A DNA stretch of 64,000 nt from positions 490,218 to 554,217 of the forward strand of contig NZ_KE150242.1 of the NCBI RefSeq assembly GCF_000411115.1, given 5' to 3'. The stretch comes from Capnocytophaga granulosa ATCC 51502 (lineage in GTDB: Bacteria > Bacteroidota > Bacteroidia > Flavobacteriales > Flavobacteriaceae). Below the pieces are notes generated by a model that saw only the letters and a list, made by a program, of their open reading frames with translations, was not told the origin of the DNA and ran no database searches. This document shows positions 18,269 to 26,413 of the stretch, in pieces (position 1 is the stretch's first letter; each line of letters opens with the position of its first letter). The position numbers and the translations under genes were made by a program.

Positions 18269-18889
18269 ATGAATCGGTTTATCATTATCTTAGCTACCCT
18301 ATTACTCTTAGGGTGTCAGAAAAAACAAATGCAACTTCCACAGGTACAGGATACTAAGATTACCTCTGTGGAGGATTACTCTCAGGTGTATATCTCCTAT
18401 GAGGAATCAACAGGAGAGGCTAAGCTCAATGCCAATGGCCTGATTAGCTCCACCAACTGGGTGCTTCATATTGACAAACGGAATAAGCTCCATAAGGTAG
18501 CTCCGCTTTTTATCAAGCTCCAAGAGAAGCGAACAAACCCTCGCAACCCTCATAGCAACCCCGATGCACATCTTTATATTTCTTTAGCCGATATACCTCA
18601 TAAGTGTTTAGGCTTTATGGACGTAACCAACCTTACACTCCTTCCCTACGATCCTCAGAAAATGTCTGAATATGGAAATACACCCATATTTGTATATCCT
18701 GACGGCTTTCGTCTGAAAGAAAACAAAGGAGAAAAAACACCATGGAATGAGTTTGGCGTGTATAAGAATGTTTTTTATATTTGGATTTTCAGTGGTGATA
18801 TGACCTTCCAGCAGTTTGTAGATATTTATTATACAATGTTGCATCAACAAACCGATGGCCCTATCACAAGAATAATGATCAATGACTAG
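18269..18889 (+). CDS. Hypothetical lipoprotein
   Basis: A 206-residue protein with a lipobox-like signal (IILATLLLLGC, Cys16) starting 5 bp after mutS2, probably in the same transcript. The mature part contains no recognised domain. It has a GLISSTNWVLHIDKR stretch, a YISLADIPHKCLGFMD segment and a C-terminal MLHQQTDGPITRIMIND. It is predicted to be membrane-anchored. Function unknown. Confidence 0.75.
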   Translation: MNRFIIILATLLLLGCQKKQMQLPQVQDTKITSVEDYSQVYISYEESTGEAKLNANGLISSTNWVLHIDKRNKLHKVAPLFIKLQEKRTNPRNPHSNPDAHLYISLADIPHKCLGFMDVTNLTLLPYDPQKMSEYGNTPIFVYPDGFRLKENKGEKTPWNEFGVYKNVFYIWIFSGDMTFQQFVDIYYTMLHQQTDGPITRIMIND

Positions 18890-18909
18890 TGACTAAAGGT
18901 CGGTGACCA

Positions 18910-19183
18910 ATGCCTTACTTAAGTTTCGCAAGCTCTGTAATCAACTGATTCTCAAAATATCCCCCCTACCCCCCCTCAAGGGGGGAGTTAGTAAGTAGTA
19001 GAGGTTCAATAAGTTATAAAAGGGAAATTTTCTAATTTAATAAACAAATTAGACCATTTCAACGCTCTTAAAGCTCCCCCTTTGGAGGGGGGTTGGGGGG
19101 AGGTTTTTACAAATAATTGTTTATCAGTTACTTACAATTTCAATAGCAACCTAAAAACGACTTGCGAAACTTAAATACCTTAC
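18910..19183. mobile_element. MITE copy 1 (256 bp) with 9-bp target duplication
   Basis: The element spans 18919-19174 and has perfect 14-bp terminal inverted repeats TTAAGTTTCGCAAG / CTTGCGAAACTTAA. Flanking ATGCCTTAC (18910-18918) and ATACCTTAC (19175-19183) match at 8 of 9 positions, a slightly decayed target site duplication. Subterminal C-rich and G-rich blocks (about 18961-18989 and 19073-19103) are imperfect inverted repeats, so the whole element can fold. There is no coding frame. A near-identical copy is at 51976-52230. The region 18890-19214 contains nothing else except an iterated motif at 19184. Confidence 0.88.
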
Positions 19184-19210
19184 AATTGACAATTAACAAT
19201 TAACAATTAT
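19184..19210. repeat. Iterated AATTGACAATTAAC motif in the cdaA leader
   Basis: Tandem AATTGACAATTAACAATTAAC words abut the MITE target duplication and end 5 bp before the GTG start of cdaA. The same words precede panB at 27609. Confidence 0.7.
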
Positions 19211-19214
19211 AAAA

Positions 19215-20000
19215 GTGTTTGACTTTCTAAACTTCAAATTCGTAGATTTCTTGGACATCGTCTTAGTAGGCTTGATATTGTACTACATCTATCGCCTGCT
19301 CAAGGGTACGGTAGCCATTAGTATCTTTTTGGGTATTGTGATCATCTTTGTCATTTGGAAACTCACCGTGATTGTCAAGATGGAGCTGGTCAGCAGTATC
19401 TTAGGCCAGTTTATCAATGTAGGCTTCTTTGCCCTGATTGTTGTCTTTCAACAGGAGATTCGCAAGTTCCTCTTGGTACTCGGCTCTACCAATGTACTCA
19501 ACAGCAAAAACCTCCTCAAGAAGCTTTCTCTAAAGAAAACTTCAGAGGATACGGTCATAGCTCACATGTGCGAGACGCTTGTTTCTGCCTGTCGCAAGAT
19601 GGGAGACGAACGTACAGGAGCACTCATTATCTTGGAGCGCAACCAGTCTTTAGAGTTTGTTCGTGCCACGGGCGACAAGATGAATATTGAGCTAAACCAA
19701 CCTATTTTAGAGAGTATTTTCTATAAAAACAGTCCCTTGCATGATGGGGCTATTGTGGTACAAAACGGCTTTATCGTGGCTACTCGTGTGATTCTACCTG
19801 TGGTAGGACAGAGTGTGATTCCTAAGGAATATGGCCTCAGACACCGTGCGGCAGTCTCTATCACCGAAAAAACCGATGCCCTAGCCTTGGTAGTTTCCGA
19901 AGAGACAGGAAAAATATCTTATATCAACAATAGTGAGTTTGTTCCCTATAGCTCCGATAGTGAGCTGGTTGCTATCCTAACCGAAGCCCTTTCCAAATGA
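19215..20000 (+). CDS. cdaA: Diadenylate cyclase (c-di-AMP synthase), CdaA type
   Basis: A 261-residue membrane enzyme that joins two ATP to c-di-AMP. Three N-terminal helices span about 10-80, followed by a DAC domain (about 105-245) with the DGA motif at 177-179 (SPLHDGAIVV) and RHR at 209-211 (GLRHRAAVS). Translation starts on GTG at 19215; no upstream ATG exists in frame. The MITE and an iterated motif occupy the leader, so native regulation may be altered. Its stop overlaps the ATG of the DUF2851 gene. Confidence 0.95.
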   Translation: MFDFLNFKFVDFLDIVLVGLILYYIYRLLKGTVAISIFLGIVIIFVIWKLTVIVKMELVSSILGQFINVGFFALIVVFQQEIRKFLLVLGSTNVLNSKNLLKKLSLKKTSEDTVIAHMCETLVSACRKMGDERTGALIILERNQSLEFVRATGDKMNIELNQPILESIFYKNSPLHDGAIVVQNGFIVATRVILPVVGQSVIPKEYGLRHRAAVSITEKTDALALVVSEETGKISYINNSEFVPYSSDSELVAILTEALSK

Positions 20001-21274
20001 TACGTGAGGATTTCCTACAATACCTTTGGGGCCAGCACCTGCTGCCTACCGCTCCCCTCTCTCTTTCCAATGGGGAACGGCTGGATATTCTCTCCTATGG
20101 AGAGACCAACCCCTATGGAGGTCCTGACTTTTTCAATGCACGCCTGCGTATCGGTACGCTCCAGTGGGCGGGCAATGTGGAACTACATACGGCTTCTTCT
20201 CAGTGGTACGCCCATCACCACGAACAGGATCCTGCCTATGGCAATGTAATTCTCCATGTGGTCTGGGAGCACGATATAGAAGTGTTTGATTTTCAGCAAA
20301 ATATAATTCCTACTTTAGAACTCAAAACGATTATCTCCCCCGATTTGGTAGAGAAATATACACACTTACAACAGTCGCAAGCCTCCTTTATCCCTTGCGA
20401 AAAACAAATAAATACGTTATCTAATCATCTTATTACCAATTGGTTAGATCGCCTCTATACAGAACGACTCAAGGAGAAAGCCTCTCCTATTTTAGAACTC
20501 TTACAGCAGACACAGCAGGATTGGGAAGCGGTCTTTTTCCTACGGCTACTCAGTAGCTTCGGGGGCAATATCAACGGAGAGGCCTTTTGGGAAGCGGGCA
20601 AGCAACTCCCCTTTTCGGTGATTCGCAAGCAGATGCATGACCTCCCCCAGCTGGAAGCGCTCCTTATGGGGCAGTTACGCCTTTTGGAAGCAACTGACAT
20701 CGGTTGCCCTTACTACCGCTCCTTGCAACAGGAATACCAGTATTTAGTGCATAAGTATACATTGCCTCCTGCCTTGTTCAAGGTACAGTTTGCCAAACTA
20801 CGGCCACCCAACTTCCCTACCATTCGCCTAGCTCAGATAGCCGCTCTATATCATGAAGAATTTTCTCTCTTTGACCGATGTATGTCGTTGGATTCCTATG
20901 AACAAGCCCTTGACCTGTTTGCCAAGATTACCCCTTCCTCCTATTGGAAAAATCATTTTTCTTTTGGCAAAGAGAGTAAGGAAAGCAGCAAGCGCATCAC
21001 CCCCGCACAGATAGCCAACTTGTGGATCAACACCATCGTGCCTATACAATATGCTTTTGCTCGCTCCCACAGCAAAGACACCTTAGCCGACTGCAAAGCC
21101 AAGATGCGTGCCACGCCCCCTGAACACAATAGCATATTGGAGCGTTGGGAAAAGCTCCTTTTGCCCAACACCAATGCCTTGGAAAGCCAAGCCATTCTCC
21201 AGCTATATAAGAAATATTGCAACAAACACGCTTGTATGGCCTGTCAAGTAGGCCAAGCCCTCCTAAAAAAGTAA
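19997..21274 (+). CDS. DUF2851 family protein
   Basis: A 425-residue protein typical of Bacteroidota, with the family hallmarks LWGQHLLPTAPLSLSNGERLDILSYGETNPYGGPDFFNARLRIG at the N-terminus and WAGNVELHTASSQWYAHHHEQDPAYGNVILHVVWEHD soon after. The C-terminus carries a cysteine-rich LYKKYCNKHACMACQVGQALLKK. The His/Asp-rich N-terminal half suggests a nuclease-like or metal-binding fold, but function is unproven. It overlaps cdaA by 4 bp (ATGA). Confidence 0.9.
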   Translation: MIREDFLQYLWGQHLLPTAPLSLSNGERLDILSYGETNPYGGPDFFNARLRIGTLQWAGNVELHTASSQWYAHHHEQDPAYGNVILHVVWEHDIEVFDFQQNIIPTLELKTIISPDLVEKYTHLQQSQASFIPCEKQINTLSNHLITNWLDRLYTERLKEKASPILELLQQTQQDWEAVFFLRLLSSFGGNINGEAFWEAGKQLPFSVIRKQMHDLPQLEALLMGQLRLLEATDIGCPYYRSLQQEYQYLVHKYTLPPALFKVQFAKLRPPNFPTIRLAQIAALYHEEFSLFDRCMSLDSYEQALDLFAKITPSSYWKNHFSFGKESKESSKRITPAQIANLWINTIVPIQYAFARSHSKDTLADCKAKMRATPPEHNSILERWEKLLLPNTNALESQAILQLYKKYCNKHACMACQVGQALLKK

Positions 21275-21277
21275 CCT

Positions 21278-21505
21278 ATGAACACAACCTTTACCTCTAT
21301 ACGCATCTTCTTCGAACGCAATGGTTTCAATGTCTCCACCCGCTTGGCCGAACGCTTAGGGTTACGGGTCAAGTATGTGCGCTTGTTCTTTATCTATATC
21401 AGTTTTATCTTTGGAGCAGGCTTTGGGCTTTACTTCGCCTTCGCTTTTGCCCTCAAGATCAAAGACCTGATCAGAAGAAAGCGTAGCTCCGTATTTGATT
21501 TGTAA
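21278..21505 (+). CDS. PspC-domain small membrane protein
   Basis: A 75-residue protein with an N-terminal soluble part (RIFFERNGFNVSTRLAERLGLRVKYVRLFF) and a hydrophobic helix (IYISFIFGAGFGLYFAFAFALKI) followed by basic residues. This is the layout of short PspC-domain proteins. It follows DUF2851 by 3 bp and closes the cdaA unit. A role in membrane stress is assumed from the family only. Confidence 0.8.
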   Translation: MNTTFTSIRIFFERNGFNVSTRLAERLGLRVKYVRLFFIYISFIFGAGFGLYFAFAFALKIKDLIRRKRSSVFDL

Positions 21506-21595
21506 CTTTTTAGGGAGAATTCAAAAATGGATACTTTATTTTTAGGCACTAATAAAATGCCCTCCTATATAGTTAAAATATTTTTGCTAACTTTC

Positions 21596-21689
21596 TAAGA
21601 AGCAATAAATTGCGTCTCTACACAAGCGCTGGCCAAGACAACTCCTGATGAGTATAGTCATCCGTAGAGACGCAATTTATTGCGTCTTA
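21596..21689. repeat. 94-bp palindromic element, copy 1
   Basis: The ends are TAAGAAGCAATAAATTGCG and its near reverse complement CGCAATTTATTGCGTCTTA, extending to 26-bp inverted repeats that include GTCTCTAC / GTAGAGAC with one mismatch. The interior is non-coding. An inverted, partly diverged copy is at 46887-46980, with the core AAGACAACTCCTGATGAG conserved. In the 21506-21827 gap the only other feature is the terminator at 21758. Confidence 0.85.
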
Positions 21690-21755
21690 AAGAATTATAT
21701 TATACAGATATTTTTAACAATTGATTCGCATTATAAGCTATACTCTTAACTAAAA

Positions 21756-21790
21756 AAAACAGGAAGCAATCCCTCCTGTTTTTTCTTTTA
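21756..21790. terminator. Bidirectional rho-independent terminator
   Basis: AACAGGA (21758-21764) pairs with TCCTGTT (21774-21780), with an A run before and a T run after, so it can act on both strands. It separates the cdaA unit from the convergent endonuclease/phosphatase gene. Confidence 0.8.
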
Positions 21791-21827
21791 TAACAACTTA
21801 GTTATCAGAATATTTATAATTCTTATC

Positions 21828-22589
21828 TCACATTTCAAAACTGACAAAGACTCCATTATGATCGGACATATACTTACCTTGTTCAGTGAAGTGATCCCAA
21901 GCACCTACCTGATATCCTTTTACCTTCCTTATAAAAGTATTGGAAATGCAAATATGTTCAATATTGTTTCTTACCTTATGTTTGATAGGGTCAATATGTA
22001 AGAAAGAAGAAAGATCACACTCTGTTATACAAGTCAAATCCAATTGGCTAAGGTAGTCAGAAAGTATCTGTCTTACTTTTTCAGTACCATATCCTTGATT
22101 ATTATATCTACTTTGATTGAAATCTCCCATTACAAGTATAGGCAAGCCCTCTTGCTCAAGAATACGCCCCCATTCTTTAGCTTGTTGATGCAAATCTTTT
22201 TCATGATATTCCCATTGTTTGTAGCCCAAGCACCCATATCTTACCCCCGATACTCCTGCTTGATGATAGGGAATAATAGTTCCAAATACTATTACTTTTC
22301 CAAAAGGAGTTTCTACAACAGCACATGCTGTCCGAAAATTATCAAAAGTTTCTATTTGTTTCGTAATTTTCCATTTAGAAAAAATAGAAACCCAGAGTTC
22401 TTCTGGAGTCCTTTCATAGGCTAATGAATGTACAGAAAAAGGATATAGTTCAGCCAATGACATACTAACAGCACTTTCAGTAAGAACTAAAATATCTGCA
22501 TTAATCTCTTCGATTTTCTCCATAACAAGAGCTGTTTTCTCAGTTCCTTTTTTAGGGCGTTCTACATTCCAAGTAGCTATTTTATACAT
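21828..22589 (-). CDS. Endonuclease/exonuclease/phosphatase family protein
   Basis: A 253-residue EEP-fold protein. Motifs run in order: ATWNVERP (Asn8 near the N-terminus), DILVLTESA, LPILVMGDFNQSRYNN (catalytic Asp/Asn) and the C-terminal SDHNGVFVSFEM (catalytic Asp-His). No signal peptide is visible, so a cytosolic nuclease or phosphodiesterase is likely. The exact substrate is unknown. It is monocistronic with a promoter at 22617-22624. Confidence 0.88.
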   Translation of the reverse strand: MYKIATWNVERPKKGTEKTALVMEKIEEINADILVLTESAVSMSLAELYPFSVHSLAYERTPEELWVSIFSKWKITKQIETFDNFRTACAVVETPFGKVIVFGTIIPYHQAGVSGVRYGCLGYKQWEYHEKDLHQQAKEWGRILEQEGLPILVMGDFNQSRYNNQGYGTEKVRQILSDYLSQLDLTCITECDLSSFLHIDPIKHKVRNNIEHICISNTFIRKVKGYQVGAWDHFTEQGKYMSDHNGVFVSFEM

Positions 22590-22616
22590 AACAAAAAGAA
22601 TTGTTCTTATTAGCTA

Positions 22617-22624
22617 CAAATATA
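22617..22624 (-). promoter_or_regulatory. -7 element for the EEP-family gene
   Basis: Minus-strand TATATTTG, about 28 bp upstream of the ATG at 22589. Confidence 0.6.
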
Positions 22625-22722
22625 CAAAATTAATTGTTATTCTTCCAAACTGATATTAGTAGTAAATGTAAGTTCAATTACTAAGTTATTATTCTTCACT
22701 TTAAAAATTTGTCAGTAATCAC

Positions 22723-22754
22723 TTGACTTTTGTCAGTAAAAAGTTGTATCTTTG
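22723..22754 (+). promoter_or_regulatory. Strong Bacteroidota promoter (TTGAC ... GTTGTATCTTTG)
   Basis: TTGAC at 22723-22727 and TATCTTTG at 22747-22754 are separated by the canonical distance. The ATG at 22774 follows the -7 element by 19 bp. Confidence 0.8.
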
Positions 22755-22773
22755 CCCTCAATTATTGTTTCTT

Positions 22774-22989
22774 ATGAAAAAAGAAAATACCAAAGAAACT
22801 TTTAAGGTAGGAGACATTGTGGAAGTGTCACCTGAACTTACTTTATTAAAAGAATGGATTTCAGGAATAGTAATTAAAATCTTTAAAAACCCATTTATCG
22901 GAGATGAAATAGCTATCAAAGATGACCAAGGTCGCATTTTCTTTGGAATCAAAGACTATTTTAGAATTAATAGAACTATTATTTCTTAA
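22774..22989 (+). CDS. Small hypothetical protein, KOW/SH3-like
   Basis: A 71-residue protein starting at ATG 22774 (MKKENTKETF). An upstream in-frame extension passes through the promoter and is rejected. The sequence FKVGDIVEVSPELTLLKEWISGIVIKIFKNPFIGDEIAIKDDQGRIFFG reads like a small beta-barrel of the KOW/SH3 type. It has a strong promoter of its own. No family was recognised. Confidence 0.7.
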   Translation: MKKENTKETFKVGDIVEVSPELTLLKEWISGIVIKIFKNPFIGDEIAIKDDQGRIFFGIKDYFRINRTIIS

Positions 22990-23003
22990 TAAAACTATTT
23001 TTT

Positions 23004-23290
23004 CCCACAGATTTCACGGATTTTCACGGAGAGAATGATAATAGAGAATTAAGGATAATTATTTTAATTTACACGGATCATTATAAGGCCTTTGGCCTTA
23101 TTTATCTGTGTAAGTCACAAAAAACTATTACACAACTATAGAAAGAATCTGTGTCATCCGTAAAATCCGTGGGAGAAAATCTAATAAGACCGAGGTCTTA
23201 TAATCCGTGTAAATCACAAAAAACTATTACACAGCTATAGAAAAAATCTGTGTCATCCGTAAAATCTGTAAGAGATTTTTATATAATTTA
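23004..23290. repeat. CCGTG-rich repeat block upstream of the GxxExxY gene
   Basis: The block contains repeated ATCCGTGTAAATCACAAAA, ACTATTACACA(A/G)CTATAG and TCTGTGTCATCCGTAAAATC words, with two hairpins: ATAAGGCC-ttt-GGCCTTAT (23083-23101) and ATAAGACC-ga-GGTCTTAT (23184-23201). Two full repeat units are discernible (about 23101-23172 and 23203-23275). The same words recur downstream of the gene at 23765-23925. No coding frame is present in 22990-23324. Confidence 0.85.
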
Positions 23291-23324
23291 GAAGGATGTC
23301 TAATCAAACATAATATTTAGGAAA

Positions 23325-23702
23325 ATGATAGAGGAAGACCTTTCTTATAAGATTAGAGGAGCTATTTACGAAGTCTATAACTATTTAGGCATTGGCTTAT
23401 TAGAGAGTGTATATACCAATGCTTTGAAGTATGAGCTTGAGAGGAGAGGTTTGAAAGTTTGCAAAGAGGTAGCTCTTCCTGTTCTTTATAAAGAAATAAC
23501 CTTAGATGTTGCTTTTAGACTTGATTTATTGGTTGAAGATAAAGCTATTATAGAGGTGAAATCTGTAGAAGAACTAAAACCTATTCATCATAAACAACTT
23601 TTGAATTATCTAAAGATAACCCAATTAAAATTAGGTATATTAGTAAATTTTAACGAAGAAAATATAAATAACGGAATATTTAGAAAGATTAATTTAACAT
23701 GA
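23325..23702 (+). CDS. GxxExxY protein (PD-(D/E)xK nuclease-like)
   Basis: A 125-residue protein of the GxxExxY family, with the name motif GLLESVY at residues 24-30. A nuclease-like core has Asp67 in AFRLDLLV and the E-V-K of AIIEVKSVEELKPIHHKQLLNYL (Glu77, Lys79), followed by GILVNFNEENINNGIFRKI. The family is widespread and repeat-associated, but its biochemical role is not established. The gene is bracketed on both sides by the same CCGTG-rich hairpin repeats, and no clear -7 element precedes it. Confidence 0.9.
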   Translation: MIEEDLSYKIRGAIYEVYNYLGIGLLESVYTNALKYELERRGLKVCKEVALPVLYKEITLDVAFRLDLLVEDKAIIEVKSVEELKPIHHKQLLNYLKITQLKLGILVNFNEENINNGIFRKINLT

Positions 23703-23764
23703 ATTTGATATAACGTGAGTTTAATATAAATAAGTTATAGTTTTTCTATCTTTATTCCTTCTAT

Positions 23765-23925
23765 AAAATCCGTGGGAGAAAAATCCTAATAAGGTCTTGA
23801 CCTTATATAATCCGTGAAAATCACAACGAACTATATTACACAACTATAAGAAAAATCCGTGTTATCCGTAAAATCCGTGGGAGAAAAATCCTAATAAGGT
23901 CTTGACCTTATATAGTCTGTTAAAA
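23765..23925. repeat. CCGTG-rich repeat block downstream of the GxxExxY gene
   Basis: Two near-identical units share AAAATCCGTGGGAGAAAAATC followed by the hairpin ATAAGGTC-tt-GACCTTAT (23789-23806 and 23894-23911). They correspond to the upstream block, but the hairpin core differs by paired changes. The block runs to within about 40 bp of thrA. Nothing else is seen in 23703-23966. Confidence 0.85.
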
Positions 23926-23966
23926 TTTTAAAGCAACAAATCAATAAAAAATTTACACAATATAAT

Positions 23967-26402
23967 ATGTTACTAATTAAGTTTGGAGGCTCCTCAGTGG
24001 GCTCAGTAGAGAATTTGCAACGTGTGGTGCAGATTGTAAAAAAGCAAACAGAACCCTTTATCATGGTCGTCTCTGCCTTTTCTGGAGTTACCAATACCCT
24101 ACAATCCTTAGGGGAAAATGCCTTAAAAAATACACACCAACCTATCCTTGAAGCACTTAAGGAAAGGCATATCTCTATGGCTAAATCTCTCTTGCATATC
24201 AACAAACAAACCAACGCATTAGTACATATTGGAAAAACGGTGCTCGGACTTGAAAATCTGTGTAATAGCATCTGTACCTTAGGAGAACTCTCCGAGCGTA
24301 CCAAGGCGCGTATTATGGCTCAGGGCGAACTACTCTCTGCTTTTATTATCTGCGAATACCTCAACCAAGAGGGCGTACATGTTGGCTACTTGCCTTCAGA
24401 AAAATATATTGTAGCCGATGGTGACCCTCTCAATGCAGTAGTGGATTTCGCTCAAACAGAGCAGCGTATGCGTGAGATTGATACTACTGCCTCTTATATC
24501 GCCCCTGGCTATATCGCTGCTAACCCTACGGGGGAATTGGTGGTACTCGGTCGGGGTGGTTCGGACTATACAGCCTCTATCTATGGCTATTGCTTAGGGG
24601 CTAAGCAGGTGGAACTATGGAGCGATGTCAATGGTATGCAAAATGCTAACCCTAAGTTGGTTAAGAATACCAAAGTGATCTCCCAAATGAGCTACGAAGA
24701 GGCTTTTGAGATGGCCTATTTCGGAGCCAAGGTGATCTACCCTCCTGCTATTCGTCCTGCTATGGAAAAGAAGATTCCTGTGCTTTTGCTCAATACTTTA
24801 GCTCCCGAAGAAAAGGGTACTCGTATCCATGTGGCTACCCAAGGACATACCGATAAAGTGTTAGGCGTTTCTACCCTGAGTGACATCAGTATGATTACCA
24901 TTTCAGGAATCGGGCTAGCAGGTACCAAGGGAAGTGCCCGCCGTGTCTTCCAAGCCCTCGAACAGGCCGATGTGAATGTGATTCTCATCACCCAGAGTTG
25001 CTCCGAACAGAGTATCTGTTTCGGAATCAAAACCAGTGACGCCAAGAGTGCCAAAGAGGCCTTGGAGCATGAATTTGCCCAAGAAATAGGCTCCCTCATC
25101 AATCCTATAGAACGTACTGATAACCACGTAATCTTAGCCCTTATCGGGGACAATATGAATCACCAAACAGGCCTTAGTGGTAAGGTATTCAGTGCCTTGG
25201 GTGCCAATGGGGTTAATATTCAGGCTATTGCTCAGGGGGCTTCCGAACGCAATATCTCTGTAGTGATTGATGCCCGTGACGAACACAAGGCGGTCAATGT
25301 GGTACACGAGCGCCTCTTCCAAGAGGTGATTAAGCGAGTACACCTCTTTATTATTGGGGCAGGCAATGTAGGCGGTCAGTTTATTGATATTGTCTATAAG
25401 CAACAGGAATATTTCCGCAAGCACCAAAAAGTGGATCTTCGCGTGGTGATGGTCGCCAACTCGCGCCAATATGTATTTTCCGACGAGGGATTACCCCAAG
25501 AAGCATTGGGGGCACTTTCCGCTGGAAAAGCTATCTCCTATGACACGCCTACCGCTCTGGCCGAACTGATTATCGCAACCAATAGGCGTAACAGTATTGT
25601 GGTAGATAATACCGCTTCGGCTGAGGTAGCAGCTCTTTACCCCCAACTCATTCGTAAGTCTATCTCAGTGGTTACCTGCAACAAAATTGCAGGAAGTGCT
25701 CCCTTGGAACAATACACAGCCCTTATGGAATTGGTCAAGAACCAAAACTGTGATTTCCAATACGAAACCTCTGTTGGGGCAGCCTTGCCTATCATCAAGA
25801 CCTTACAGAATCTCTTGCTTAGTGGGGACACCGTTCGCCGTATCGATGCCGTAGTCTCTGGAAGTCTGAACTTTATCTTCAATCACTACAATGCCACTAC
25901 GCCTTTTGTGGAGATTGTAAAGCAGGCACAAAGAGAAGGTTATACCGAACCTGATCCTCGTATAGACCTCAGTGGTTTGGACGTGATCCGAAAGATTCTA
26001 ATCCTCTCCCGCGAGGCGGGTTATCGCAAGGAAATGAGCGAAGTGGTCTTCGAGAGCTTCCTCCCTGAAAAATCCTTGGAAACCCCTTCTGTAGAAGCTT
26101 TCTATGAGGTATTGGAAAAGAATGAGGCTTTCTTCCAAGACCTATACCACAGCGCACAAAGCAAAGGAGCTAAGCTCAATGTAGTGGCACAACTCTTAGA
26201 GGGGGATATCAAAGTCTCCCTACAACAGATCCCCGCTACTTCTCCTTTCTACCAATTGGACGGAAAGGATAATATCGTAGCCTTTTATACCGATATGTAC
26301 CCAACTGAACCCCTTGTTATTAAGGGGGCTGGAGCAGGGGCTAAGGTAACGGCCAGTGGCGTCCTCTCCGATGTAATGTATGTGGCTAACAAACAAAAAT
26401 AA
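23967..26402 (+). CDS. thrA: Bifunctional aspartokinase / homoserine dehydrogenase
   Basis: An 811-residue fusion enzyme catalysing the first and third steps from aspartate toward threonine and methionine. The N-terminal kinase has LIKFGGSSVGSVENL (5-18) and GRGGSDYTAS. Tandem ACT regulatory modules lie at about 300-450, and the dehydrogenase Rossmann motif FIIGAGNVGGQFI is near 462. The C-terminus has the HSD motifs VVSGSLNFIFNHY and GYTEPDPRIDLSGLDVIRKILILSRE. The thrB start is 11 bp downstream. The leader is a GxxExxY-type repeat, and no attenuator peptide was found. Confidence 0.97.
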   Translation: MLLIKFGGSSVGSVENLQRVVQIVKKQTEPFIMVVSAFSGVTNTLQSLGENALKNTHQPILEALKERHISMAKSLLHINKQTNALVHIGKTVLGLENLCNSICTLGELSERTKARIMAQGELLSAFIICEYLNQEGVHVGYLPSEKYIVADGDPLNAVVDFAQTEQRMREIDTTASYIAPGYIAANPTGELVVLGRGGSDYTASIYGYCLGAKQVELWSDVNGMQNANPKLVKNTKVISQMSYEEAFEMAYFGAKVIYPPAIRPAMEKKIPVLLLNTLAPEEKGTRIHVATQGHTDKVLGVSTLSDISMITISGIGLAGTKGSARRVFQALEQADVNVILITQSCSEQSICFGIKTSDAKSAKEALEHEFAQEIGSLINPIERTDNHVILALIGDNMNHQTGLSGKVFSALGANGVNIQAIAQGASERNISVVIDARDEHKAVNVVHERLFQEVIKRVHLFIIGAGNVGGQFIDIVYKQQEYFRKHQKVDLRVVMVANSRQYVFSDEGLPQEALGALSAGKAISYDTPTALAELIIATNRRNSIVVDNTASAEVAALYPQLIRKSISVVTCNKIAGSAPLEQYTALMELVKNQNCDFQYETSVGAALPIIKTLQNLLLSGDTVRRIDAVVSGSLNFIFNHYNATTPFVEIVKQAQREGYTEPDPRIDLSGLDVIRKILILSREAGYRKEMSEVVFESFLPEKSLETPSVEAFYEVLEKNEAFFQDLYHSAQSKGAKLNVVAQLLEGDIKVSLQQIPATSPFYQLDGKDNIVAFYTDMYPTEPLVIKGAGAGAKVTASGVLSDVMYVANKQK

Positions 26403-26413
26403 TTCAAATTAAT

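Noticed and set aside
23004..23925. CRISPR-like array around the GxxExxY gene
   Set aside because: The repeat units are long, unequal and separated by hairpins rather than uniform spacers, and no cas gene is near. They are better explained as flanking dispersed repeats.
23926..23966. Threonine attenuator before thrA
   Set aside because: No leader peptide with threonine codons and no terminator/antiterminator pair could be found.
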